NCBI GenBank assembly: GCA_946481265.1
Contig: CAMLNE010000062.1
Location: 1 to 14,947, forward strand
Source of the DNA: an uncultured Panacagrimonas sp.
GTDB lineage: Bacteria > Pseudomonadota > Gammaproteobacteria > Nevskiales > Nevskiaceae
Length of the DNA: 14,947 bases
Reading direction: 5' to 3'
The notes under the pieces were generated by a model. The model ran no database searches. It worked only from the letters and a program-made list of their open reading frames with translations, and had not been told where the DNA came from. Positions 1 through 7,055 of this stretch are shown piece after piece (positions within the stretch are counted from its first letter, which is position 1; each line of letters begins with the position of its first letter). Both the position numbers and the translations under genes were made by a program.

Positions 1-1
1 G

Positions 2-721
2 GACTGGTTCCTGCTCGGCGACCGCGACATCGCGCTGCACCTGCTGCGTCGGCAGCTGCTGGCGCAGGGGCATTCGCTGAGCGAGGCGAGCAGGACGATC
101 GCGCAGCGCCTGGGCATCGTGCAGCGCGTAGTGCCGGTGACCGATGCACCGCTGCGTACGCGCGTGCACACGGCGGACGAAGGGGTGCTCGGATTCCAGG
201 ACTACTTCGTGCGCCGCCGTTGCGCGCCGCAAGTGCGCACGCTGGAATTCGAGGGTGCCTCGACGGCGCAGCCCTCACCGGGACTGCTCGAGGCGCTCGA
301 CGATCCGGCCCTGTGCGGCGTGGTCCTGTGCCCCTCGAATCCCTACCTGAGCGTTGCGCCCATGCTCGCGGTGCCCGGACTGCGCGAGCGGCTGCGCGCG
401 CTGCGGGTGCCGGTGATCGCGGTATCGCCCATCGTCGGCGGCAAGGCGCTCAAGGGGCCCACCGCCAAGATCATGCGCGAGATCGGGGTCGAGCCCACCG
501 CGACCGTGATCGCCGATCTCTACGCGGACTTCGTGGACTGCGTCGTCGTCGACCCGTCCGACGCCTCGCTGGTGGCCGGCGATCCACGCTTTGCCGTGAC
601 CCCCACCGTGATGCGCGACGACGATGCCCGCATCGCGCTGGCGCGCGCCTGCATCGGACTGCTCGACGATCTGCGCACGGGCGCCGGCGCGGCGCCCGCG
701 CGGCGCATCACTTCCGGCTGA
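2..721 (+). CDS. cofD: 2-phospho-L-lactate transferase (CofD/FbiA family), 5' truncated by window
   Basis: This family joins a phosphorylated three-carbon acid, activated as a GDP or guanosine adduct, to the deazaflavin Fo, giving F420-0 or its dehydro form in coenzyme F420 synthesis. The reading frame is open from base 2, so the true start lies upstream; about 239 residues are visible. Seen in order are DWFLLGDRDIALHLLRR at the left edge (the family's GDxD block), a TD..LRTRVHT segment, FQDYFVRRR, CPSNPYLSVAPMLAVPG, and AVSPIVGGKALKGPTAKIM. These are the nucleotide- and Fo-binding signatures of CofD. The last 14 bases overlap the 3' end of a convergent F420-dependent oxidoreductase gene, which supports a real F420 function. 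Whether the substrate is phospholactate, phosphoenolpyruvate or 3-phosphoglycerate cannot be told. The family call is firm; the N-terminus is unseen. Confidence 0.93.
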   Translation, partial: DWFLLGDRDIALHLLRRQLLAQGHSLSEASRTIAQRLGIVQRVVPVTDAPLRTRVHTADEGVLGFQDYFVRRRCAPQVRTLEFEGASTAQPSPGLLEALDDPALCGVVLCPSNPYLSVAPMLAVPGLRERLRALRVPVIAVSPIVGGKALKGPTAKIMREIGVEPTATVIADLYADFVDCVVVDPSDASLVAGDPRFAVTPTVMRDDDARIALARACIGLLDDLRTGAGAAPARRITSG

Positions 722-1202
722 GGACCACGACCGGGATCTCGCGCGGCGTACGAAGCTGGTACTTCGTGTACGGCGGATAGACGCCGACCATCATGTCCCA
801 CAGCCGCGCCCGCTCGGCACCGGTGGTGATGCGCGCAACCGCATCGAAGCGATCGCGCACGACCTGGACGCCGACATTCGGGTCCGCCTCCAGGTTGAAC
901 ATCCAGCCCGGGTTCTGCGCCGCGCCGCCCTTGGAGCCGACGATGACGTAATCGTCGCCGTCCTTGCCGTAGATGAGCGGCATGGTGAGCATGCGGCCGG
1001 TCTTGCGACCGCGCGTCGTGAGCAGCAGCGTCGGCGTCTGCGTGGGCCCGCCGAGCGCGCTGGTGTCCATCAGGTGCGCCTTTTCCGGGTTCTCGCCGTA
1101 TTCCCTGAGATGCTCGACGATCCAGTCCGGCACCACCTGCTGCTGCGGTTTCGTCTGGGCGTCGGTGGATGTCGGCGGCTGGGCCTTGCGGTCGTCGGTC
1201 AT
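708..1202 (-). CDS. F420-dependent nitroreductase / deazaflavin oxidoreductase (Ddn family)
   Basis: This is a 164-residue protein of the split-barrel Ddn family, whose members use reduced coenzyme F420 to reduce quinones, nitro compounds or other enones. Visible family blocks are LLTTRGRKTGR (about residues 60-70), MPLIYGKDGDDYVIVGSKGG (about 74-93), NPGWMFNLEADP (97-108), a TTGAERARLWDMM segment (126-138), YPPYTKYQ (142-149) and the terminal REIPVVVL. The first 25 residues are polar and low in complexity, probably a disordered tail. The ATG at 1202 is preceded by GGAG at good spacing. Its 3' end overlaps cofD on the other strand by 14 bases, and it lies 65 bases downstream of mnmA on the same strand, so it may be read from the mnmA transcript. 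F420 dependence is inferred from the family and from the neighbouring cofD. The physiological substrate is unknown. Confidence 0.9.
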   Translation of the reverse strand: MTDDRKAQPPTSTDAQTKPQQQVVPDWIVEHLREYGENPEKAHLMDTSALGGPTQTPTLLLTTRGRKTGRMLTMPLIYGKDGDDYVIVGSKGGAAQNPGWMFNLEADPNVGVQVVRDRFDAVARITTGAERARLWDMMVGVYPPYTKYQLRTPREIPVVVLSRK

Positions 1203-1267
1203 GGATCTGCTCCGGTGCGTCCCGCGGGTGCGCGGGGGAGGGCAATGTTACGGCGGGCAGCGCCGCG

Positions 1268-2359
1268 TCATGCGGCCGATTCGATCTCGCCGCCGCCCAG
1301 GCAGCGTTGGCCCTGGTAGAGCACGCAATACTGGCCCGGCGAGACGGCGCGCTGCGCCTGTTCGAAATGGACACGCAGGCGCCCGCCGGCAAGCTTCTGC
1401 GCGCGGCAGTGCTGGAGCACCTGGCGATGGCGGATTCGCGCGAACAGGGGCGCGTCGTCCTGCGGCGCCGGTCCGATCCAGGAGAAGCGGGCGGTGTCGA
1501 GGCACCGGCTCATCAACAGGGGATGCTGCGCATCCTGCGTGACCACCAGCGTGTTGCCTTGCGTCCGCTTGGCCGCGACATACCAGGGCGACTCCTTCGC
1601 CCCGCGGCGTCCGCCGATGCGCAGCCCGCGACGCTGGCCCAGGGTGTAGAACATCAGGCCGTGGTGCTCGCCGATCTGCACACCGGCATCGTCCAGCATC
1701 GGCCCCGGCTCAGGCTGCAGATACTGCTGCAGGAAATCGCGGAACGGGCGCTCTCCGATGAAGCAGATGCCGGTGGAATCCTTGCGCCGGTGGTTGGGCA
1801 GTCCGGCACGTCGTGCCAGTTCACGCACCTGCGGCTTTTCCAGGTCGCCGATGGGAAACAGCACGCGATCGAAATGCGCGCGCGCCACCAGTGCCAGGAA
1901 GTAGGTCTGGTCCTTGTCCTCGGTCACCGAGCGCAGCAGCAGCGGACCCTCGGCATCGCGGCCCAGGCGTGCGTAATGTCCGGTCGCGACGAAGTCCGCG
2001 CCCAGGCGCAGTGCGTGTTCGCGGAAGGGCTGGAACTTCACCTCGCGGTTGCACAGCAGGTCGGGGTTGGGCGTGCGGCCGGCGCGGTAGTCGTCCAGGA
2101 AATGGCGGAAGACGCGCTCGCGGTACTCGGCGGAGAAGTCGACGCGGTGCAGCGGGATGTCCAGTTCCTCCGCCACCGCGCGTGCCGACTGGAAGTCTTC
2201 CGCGGCGCTGCAATAGGCCTGCTCGTCCTCGGTCCAGTTCTGCATGAACAGGCCGGACACGCGATGGCCCTGCTCCTTGAGGCGCCAGGCGGCGACGGCG
2301 GAATCGACGCCGCCGGAGAGTCCGACGATGACATGGGCGGCAGGCATGAGGGCGCGCAT
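1268..2359 (-). CDS. mnmA: tRNA-specific 2-thiouridylase MnmA
   Basis: MnmA activates U34 of Lys, Glu and Gln tRNAs with ATP and inserts sulfur relayed from IscS through the Tus proteins, giving the 2-thio part of mnm5s2U. The 363-residue length is normal. The sequence shows the PP-loop SGGVDS (residues 15-20), the first catalytic cysteine in NPDLLCNREVKF (Cys103), ATGHYAR, the DKDQTYFL block, and the second catalytic cysteine in TGICFIGERPF (Cys199). The start could be ATG 2359, with a weak GGAA about nine bases ahead, or ATG 2347, giving a protein four residues shorter; both fit the family. The frame stays open far upstream, but that part is antisense to the neighbouring gene. In E. coli nudJ lies close upstream of mnmA; here a plus-strand gene pair separates them. 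Confidence 0.97.
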   Translation of the reverse strand: MRALMPAAHVIVGLSGGVDSAVAAWRLKEQGHRVSGLFMQNWTEDEQAYCSAAEDFQSARAVAEELDIPLHRVDFSAEYRERVFRHFLDDYRAGRTPNPDLLCNREVKFQPFREHALRLGADFVATGHYARLGRDAEGPLLLRSVTEDKDQTYFLALVARAHFDRVLFPIGDLEKPQVRELARRAGLPNHRRKDSTGICFIGERPFRDFLQQYLQPEPGPMLDDAGVQIGEHHGLMFYTLGQRRGLRIGGRRGAKESPWYVAAKRTQGNTLVVTQDAQHPLLMSRCLDTARFSWIGPAPQDDAPLFARIRHRQVLQHCRAQKLAGGRLRVHFEQAQRAVSPGQYCVLYQGQRCLGGGEIESAA

Positions 2360-2401
2360 GATCGGCGATTCCGTGCAGGAAAGCAGCGCAGGGCGGGACG
2401 G

Positions 2402-2407
2402 TATGAT
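2402..2407 (+). promoter_or_regulatory. Candidate -10 element for the DUF2868/GTPase pair
   Basis: TATGAT matches the sigma-70 -10 consensus at five of six positions and stands out in a very GC-rich 57-base gap between divergent mnmA and the DUF2868 gene. No convincing -35 box lies 16-18 bases upstream. The ATG begins only ten bases past the element, so the transcript would have almost no leader, consistent with the lack of a Shine-Dalgarno sequence there. Confidence 0.45.
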
Positions 2408-2416
2408 CCGGCCCAG

Positions 2417-3868
2417 ATGAAATCCGACGACGATGCGAGCGCCAGCGACAACCCATCGAGCCTTGCCACGCGCCTGCTGGTGGAGATCGTCTGCCAGCGC
2501 GAGGAGGCGATCGGCCATCCGCTGCCGGCGGGGGAGGCCGACGCCCGGGCAATCGCGCAGGGTGGCAGCCTGGCGCGACGCATCGCCGTACGCGCCCATG
2601 CGCTGCCGGGTTCGGTCGACGAACTGGCCGCCATCCGCCGCGCGCTGGGCCTTGGCCGTGCGCTGCAGATCGGACTGCTCGTGCTGTCGCTGGTCACGGG
2701 TGCGACCGCTGCCGTGGCCGCGCTGGGCGACGGACAGAACCTGAGCATCCCGCTCGTCCTGCTGACGCTGATCGGCGTCAACCTGTTCATGCTCCTGGCC
2801 TGGATCGCGATGCAGGCGGCCGGTGCGCGCGCGACCTCCTGGCTGGGGTCGGCCTGGGTCTGGATGGCCGCGAGATTCGATCGACGGTCCGCGCATGCGC
2901 ATGCCGGCGACGCGACGGCGCAGGCGCAGGCGCTGCGCGTGCTGGCGCGCGGTCCCGGCGCGCGCTGGCGCCTGGGCGCAGTGGTTCACGCGGCCTGGCT
3001 GAGCTACACGCTGGCCGGGCTGCTGACGCTGGCCCTGCTGCTGGTCGTGCGCCGTTACGAGCTGAGTTGGCAGACCACGCTGCTGAGTGCGCAGGGTCTG
3101 CAAGGGCTGGCCGAACTGCTGTCCGTGCTGCCGCGACTGCTCGGCGCGGCGGGTCCGGAGAGCCTGCCACTCAGCGGTGAGCTGTCCGACGCGGATCGTC
3201 GCGGCTGGGCCTGGTGGCTGGTGCTCGCGGTGCTCGCCTACGGCCTGTTGCCGCGCCTGCTCGCCGGCGTCCTGTGCCTGGGGCTGCTGCGCCGCAACGA
3301 ACCGCGCTGGGAGCGTGAACTCGCGCGGCCCGGCTATGCCCGCCTGCGCGAGCGCCTGATCCCGGACCATGCGGCCGGCGGCGTGATCGATGCCGACCCC
3401 GCCCCGCCAGCCCGCAACGATCTTCCTGTCCCTGGCGCGGAGCAGGCGCTGCCTGGCACTCCGCTGCACGCGGTGGCGCTCGAATGGCCCGAGGCCCTGC
3501 ATCAACTCGAGGGACCGCGCTGGCACTGGATCGGCCGGGCCGACGATCCCGACAGCCGCGCCGCCGTGCTCGAGCGGCTGCGCGAGGACCCGGTGGCAGG
3601 CCTGGTGGTCGCCGTGCGTGCAAGCGCCACGCCCGACCGCGGCCTGCTGCGCTTCGTCGAGGAGATGGTGCGCGCCGGCCGCGCGCCGACCTGGATCCTG
3701 CTCGGGGATCTGGAAGGACTGAGCACGCGCGGTGCCACCGCGCGCGAGCACCGCATCGAGGACTGGCGGCGCCTGGCCACTGCCGCAGGCGCGAGCGGCG
3801 GCCTGCTCGAACGGGATGCCGCACCGGGACAGGTCCGGCCCCTGGCGCCGGAGCGGCTGGCGGCATGA
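2417..3868 (+). CDS. DUF2868 family membrane protein
   Basis: This is a 483-residue integral membrane protein of a conserved but uncharacterised proteobacterial family that is encoded next to DUF3482 GTPases. The N-terminal 80 residues are cytoplasmic-looking, with LATRLLVEIVCQRE near the start. Four hydrophobic helices follow at about residues 83-103, 109-136, 190-211 and 266-292. A soluble C-terminal region of about 190 residues carries a probable mixed alpha/beta fold (ALEWP, WHWIGRADD, GLVVAVRASATPDRGLLRF, PTWILLGD). The ATG at 2417 is chosen because it is the only nearby Met in frame and the frame upstream is antisense to mnmA. Its stop overlaps the GTPase start as ATGA, so the two are translated together and probably act together at the inner membrane. 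The function is unknown. Confidence 0.88.
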   Translation: MKSDDDASASDNPSSLATRLLVEIVCQREEAIGHPLPAGEADARAIAQGGSLARRIAVRAHALPGSVDELAAIRRALGLGRALQIGLLVLSLVTGATAAVAALGDGQNLSIPLVLLTLIGVNLFMLLAWIAMQAAGARATSWLGSAWVWMAARFDRRSAHAHAGDATAQAQALRVLARGPGARWRLGAVVHAAWLSYTLAGLLTLALLLVVRRYELSWQTTLLSAQGLQGLAELLSVLPRLLGAAGPESLPLSGELSDADRRGWAWWLVLAVLAYGLLPRLLAGVLCLGLLRRNEPRWERELARPGYARLRERLIPDHAAGGVIDADPAPPARNDLPVPGAEQALPGTPLHAVALEWPEALHQLEGPRWHWIGRADDPDSRAAVLERLREDPVAGLVVAVRASATPDRGLLRFVEEMVRAGRAPTWILLGDLEGLSTRGATAREHRIEDWRRLATAAGASGGLLERDAAPGQVRPLAPERLAA

Positions 3869-5244
3869 ACGACACACCCATCGGCATCGCGGTGGTCGGC
3901 CACACCAATACCGGCAAGACCTCGCTGCTGCGAACGCTGACGCGCGACGCCGCGTTCGGCGAGATCTCGGACCGGCCGTCGACGACGCGCGAGGTGTCGC
4001 GCGTGGACCTGCTGGTCGAGGGCCGGGCGCTGATCAGCCTGCACGACACGCCGGGACTCGAGGATCCCTTTGGCCTGATGCACTGGCTGGAAGCGGATCG
4101 CGGCGCGCACGCCGACCCGGTCGCGCGCATCGAGGCCTTCCTCGACGGAGATCACGATGGCGGGCGCTACGAGCAGGAGGCCAAGGTATTGCGCCAGCTG
4201 CGCCGCAGCGACGCGGCCCTGGTCGTGATTGATGCACGCGAGCCGGTCCTTCCCAAGCATCGCGAGGAGCTGCGCCTGCTCGCGCAATGCGGCCGGCCGC
4301 TGATGCCGGTGCTGAACTTCGTCGCCGATGCGGCCGCTCGTCCCGCGCAGTGGCGCGAGGACCTGGCGCACATGGGGCTGCACGTCCTGGCCGACTTCGA
4401 CACGGTGGTGTTCGATCACGCCGCCGAACGCCGCCTGTTCGAGAAGCTGATACTGCTGCTCGAGGCGCGTGCGCCCCAGCTGCGCCGCTTCGTCGAGGCC
4501 CGCGAACAGCAGCGCGCCGAGCTGATCGAGGCCGGTTGTCGCGCCATTGCCGGCCTGCTGCTCGACGCCGCCGCGCTGCAGTGGCGCGTCCCGGTCGATG
4601 GCGACGCGCGACAGCAGGGCGCCCAGGTGCAGCAGCGGCTGCGGCGCGCCGAGCAGGGCTGCATCGACCAGCTGCTCGGCCTGTTCCGCTTCGAGCTTGG
4701 CGCCTTCACGCCGCCGCAACTGCCTCTCGACCAGGGCCGCTGGGAACTCGACCTGTTCGATCCCGAGGCCTTGCGCGTGCTGGGCATCCGCACCGGATCG
4801 GCGGTGGCCGCCGGTGCGGTGGCCGGCGTCTCGGTGGACGCGATGCTCGGCGGAGCGAGCCTGGGTGCCGGCGCACTGATCGGGGCCGGGGCGGGGACGG
4901 CGTGGAGCGTCTACCAGTCCTGGGGACGGCCCCTGCTGGATCGCCTGCGTGGGTTTCGCACGCTGGCGCCCGAGGAGACGACCCTGGCCCTGCTCGCCGC
5001 GCGCCAGCTCGCGCTGCTGCGTGCATTGCTGCGACGCGGACATGCCGCGACCCAGGCCGTCAGCACCGGCGGCAGCGTCAGCGGCTGGCCGAGCACCGCA
5101 GTGCGCGAGGCGACGCTGCGCGCACGCGCACATCCGGAATGGTCGGTGCTCAACGCCGGGGCTGCCGAGGCGCGCACGGACGCGGCGCTGCTGCCGCTGG
5201 TGGCGGCGCTGAAGGACGCGCTCGAATCCGCAGAGCGCGACTGA
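3865..5244 (+). CDS. P-loop GTPase with DUF3482 domain
   Basis: This 459-residue protein has an Era/TrmE-like GTPase domain at the N-terminus and a DUF3482 region after it. The G1 loop is GHTNTGKT (residues 12-19), a switch-like PSTTREV follows (39-45), and G3 is DTPGLEDPFG (61-70). The usual G4 NKxD is absent: the corresponding strand reads MPVLNFVAD (147-155), so base recognition must differ or be relaxed. Residues about 200-225 look helical and charged. A glycine/alanine-rich stretch at 312-346 resembles a membrane-inserting hairpin. The ATG at 3865 overlaps the TGA of the DUF2868 gene by four bases. Members of this family are predicted GTPases with no firmly assigned cellular role. The partner membrane protein suggests recruitment to the inner membrane. 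Confidence 0.9.
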   Translation: MNDTPIGIAVVGHTNTGKTSLLRTLTRDAAFGEISDRPSTTREVSRVDLLVEGRALISLHDTPGLEDPFGLMHWLEADRGAHADPVARIEAFLDGDHDGGRYEQEAKVLRQLRRSDAALVVIDAREPVLPKHREELRLLAQCGRPLMPVLNFVADAAARPAQWREDLAHMGLHVLADFDTVVFDHAAERRLFEKLILLLEARAPQLRRFVEAREQQRAELIEAGCRAIAGLLLDAAALQWRVPVDGDARQQGAQVQQRLRRAEQGCIDQLLGLFRFELGAFTPPQLPLDQGRWELDLFDPEALRVLGIRTGSAVAAGAVAGVSVDAMLGGASLGAGALIGAGAGTAWSVYQSWGRPLLDRLRGFRTLAPEETTLALLAARQLALLRALLRRGHAATQAVSTGGSVSGWPSTAVREATLRARAHPEWSVLNAGAAEARTDAALLPLVAALKDALESAERD

Positions 5245-5275
5245 GCCGCGACCAACCCGGTTCGCCCGGCGCGGT

Positions 5276-5737
5276 TCAGTCCGGCTCGATCCGCTGGTGG
5301 ATCAGCTCGAGCGGAAACGCGCGGCCGGCGCGGTGGTCCTCGATGCAGCGCATGACCGAGGGACTGCGCAGCTGCGCGCTGCGCGCGAGCAGTTCATCCG
5401 GCGTCAGCCACAGCGCGCGAACGATGCCCTGGTCCAGCGCCCGTTGGGGATGGTGACGGATGGGGTCGGCGACGAAGGCGAACCGCACGAAGGGATAGGG
5501 CAGGCCGGCCGGTTGCCAGGTGTAGACGCCCAGCAGGCTGCGCGGCTCGATCTCCCAGGCCGCTTCCTCCATCGTTTCCCGGCGCACCGCGTCGAGCAGT
5601 GTCTCGTTGGGCTCCCAGTGGCCGGCCGGCTGGTTCAGGCGCAGCTCGCCGGCAATGAATTCCTCGACGATCAGGTAACGCCCCTCGCGCTCGACGATGG
5701 CGGCGACCACCACGTGCGGCTGCCAGTCCCGGCTCAC
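5276..5737 (-). CDS. nudJ: Nudix hydrolase, NudJ-like
   Basis: NudJ is a low-specificity Nudix phosphatase acting on nucleoside di- and triphosphates and on thiamine-precursor diphosphates. The 153-residue length and the sequence NQPAGHWEPNETLLDA match the family. The Nudix box runs from Gly39, with Glu45, Arg53-Glu54 and Glu57-Glu58 in register for metal binding. The glycine near the end of the box (REUXEEXGU) is alanine here (EEAAW). FVADPIRHHPQRALDQGI and ALWLTPDEL are typical of the group. It starts with GTG at 5737, overlapping the gspN stop by four bases, so it is the last gene of the secretion operon. In E. coli nudJ is close to mnmA, as it is here apart from the intervening DUF2868/GTPase pair. 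Confidence 0.93.
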   Translation of the reverse strand: MSRDWQPHVVVAAIVEREGRYLIVEEFIAGELRLNQPAGHWEPNETLLDAVRRETMEEAAWEIEPRSLLGVYTWQPAGLPYPFVRFAFVADPIRHHPQRALDQGIVRALWLTPDELLARSAQLRSPSVMRCIEDHRAGRAFPLELIHQRIEPD

Positions 5738-6528
5738 GACGCGCGCCCCGGCGGAGAGGTGGGCGCGACCGGCGAGCGTCCCTGTCGGCGCAGGTGGTAC
5801 CAGCCCTGGGTGTCGGGCTGGCCAAGATTGCGCACGAGGTTCTGCACCATCGGCGGCGCGTCCTGGCGTGGCCGCATCTGCAGGTGGAACTGGTAGCTGC
5901 GATCCTCGCCCAGCTGTGCCTCGCCGCTGACCTCGAGCGCGCCGCCAAGCGTGCGGATCACGGCCTTGATCCCGCCGGCCTGGTCGTCGATCCGCGCCTC
6001 GTAATCGCCCAGCAGGACCGGCTCGCGGCCCAGTTTCCAGCCCAGGCCGCGCAGGGCGAGCGTGCCGCGCGCCTGCTGCGGCCAGCCGTCGCGCACACGG
6101 GCCGAGTCCAGATCCAGCCCGAGCTGGCCCTCCACCGGCATGAAGGGATAGCCGGCCGCGGCCAGCGCTTCCTTGAGCGGCGAGGCGAGCTTGAAGTCGT
6201 GCAGGCGCAGCGCGCCCGAGGGAGCCAGCGAGGCGGTGCCGTCGACCAGGGTGCCGTCGCGACCGCCGGCCAGCGCGAAGCTGGCACGCCCGAGCAGCAA
6301 GGACGTCTTGCGCAGGGTCCAGTCCAGATCGCGCAGCAGCGGATTGCCCTGCACGTCGATCTGCGCCGCATGACCGGCGGACAGGGTTCCCTCCACGCCC
6401 TGCAGTCCCACGCCCGCCGATGCAAGGGCAGGCGCGAACATCGCCTGCAGGCGTACGGCGGGTGCGTGCATCAGCAGCGTGAAGGCGAACACCAGCAGCC
6501 CGACCAGCACCAGCGTGCGGCGCTTCAC
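5734..6528 (-). CDS. gspN: Type II secretion system protein N
   Basis: GspN is a bitopic inner-membrane accessory protein of the type II secretion system, with a large periplasmic domain; it is not present in all systems. The 264 residues start with MKRRTLVLVGLLVFAF, a single N-terminal membrane anchor (about 5-22). A periplasmic domain of repeated beta-strand motifs follows (GVEGTLSAGHAAQIDVQG, LDWTLRKTSLLLGRASFAL, ALRGLGWKLG). The end is rich in Arg and Pro (about 247-264) and probably disordered. It starts with GTG at 6528, overlapping the gspM stop, and its own stop overlaps the nudJ start. The call rests on the fold pattern and on its place after gspM, where Xanthomonas-type clusters also have this gene. 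Confidence 0.88.
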   Translation of the reverse strand: MKRRTLVLVGLLVFAFTLLMHAPAVRLQAMFAPALASAGVGLQGVEGTLSAGHAAQIDVQGNPLLRDLDWTLRKTSLLLGRASFALAGGRDGTLVDGTASLAPSGALRLHDFKLASPLKEALAAAGYPFMPVEGQLGLDLDSARVRDGWPQQARGTLALRGLGWKLGREPVLLGDYEARIDDQAGGIKAVIRTLGGALEVSGEAQLGEDRSYQFHLQMRPRQDAPPMVQNLVRNLGQPDTQGWYHLRRQGRSPVAPTSPPGRAS

Positions 6529-7055
6529 GAGGCCCGCACCAGGGACAGGCGCAGGTTCACCCGGCCGGGTGTCGACTGCGGTTCGACGTCCAGTGTCTGC
6601 ACGCCGACGCCGTAGCGCGACTGCAGTTCGGCGAGCCAGCGCACCGCCGCATCGAACGAGACGTCCTCGAACCAGACGCGGACCTCGCGGTCGCCCTCGG
6701 GCTGGATGCGCGTGGGACTCTTGCCCAGCGTGCCCTGCTTGCTGGCCTGATCGACGACCGCCATCAGGGACAGGCCGCGACCGGCCGTGGCCGCCGGACG
6801 AACCCCGGAATCGCGCTGCAACTGCACGGCCGCCTGCTCGAGCCGGATCGCGACTTGCCGCGCCGATTCCAGCGCCGCGGTGCGCTGCGCATGCGCGTTC
6901 GCCAGCGGCTCCACCAGTGCCAGGTAGAGCACGGTCAGCAGCAACACTGCCGCGCCGACGCCGAGCATCCAGCGCTCGCGCAGCGGCAGCGCAAGGAAGC
7001 GCTCGCGCGCACGCGTCGAATGTTCACGCAGGGTCTGAACGGCCGGGATCTTCAT
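6525..7055 (-). CDS. gspM: Type II secretion system protein M
   Basis: GspM is a bitopic inner-membrane protein that pairs with GspL in the assembly platform joining the cytoplasmic ATPase to the pseudopilus. The 176 residues show a short cytoplasmic N-terminus with LPLRERWML, one membrane helix (about 29-48), a helical coiled segment rich in Ala, Gln and Arg (about 52-83), and a C-terminal ferredoxin-like periplasmic domain (SLMAVVDQASKQGTLG, VWFEDVSFDAAVRWLAEL). These are standard GspM features. It starts with ATG at 7055, overlapping the gspL stop as ATGA, and ends overlapping the gspN start, which implies coupled translation of L, M and N. Confidence 0.95.
   Translation of the reverse strand: MKIPAVQTLREHSTRARERFLALPLRERWMLGVGAAVLLLTVLYLALVEPLANAHAQRTAALESARQVAIRLEQAAVQLQRDSGVRPAATAGRGLSLMAVVDQASKQGTLGKSPTRIQPEGDREVRVWFEDVSFDAAVRWLAELQSRYGVGVQTLDVEPQSTPGRVNLRLSLVRAS

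Noticed and set aside
1203..1267. The gap between mnmA and the Ddn gene, checked for a promoter, small gene or terminator.
   Set aside because: Only the Ddn ribosome-binding GGAG is visible; nothing else stands out.
1169..2416. A plus-strand open frame running into the DUF2868 gene that would double its length.
   Set aside because: It is antisense to mnmA and lacks any recognisable domain; the candidate promoter and ATG at 2417 mark the real start.
2893..2906. A 12-base palindrome GCATGCGCATGC.
   Set aside because: It lies mid-gene in the DUF2868 coding sequence, is built from common GC-rich codons, and has no sign of function.
2360..3877. A long minus-strand open frame continuous with mnmA, suggesting an 869-residue fusion protein.
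   Set aside because: The added part is Arg/Gln/Ala-rich with no domain and is exactly antisense to the convincing DUF2868 gene. GC-rich DNA has few stop codons, and mnmA has a good start near 2359.
3502..5133. A 543-residue minus-strand open frame.
   Set aside because: It is antisense to the GTPase and DUF2868 genes, with Gln/Arg/Ala-rich composition and no motif.
5245..5275. A possible bidirectional terminator between the convergent GTPase and nudJ genes (CCGCG..CGCGG flanking a CCGG pair).
   Set aside because: The stems are short, poorly nested and not followed by a T-run on either strand.
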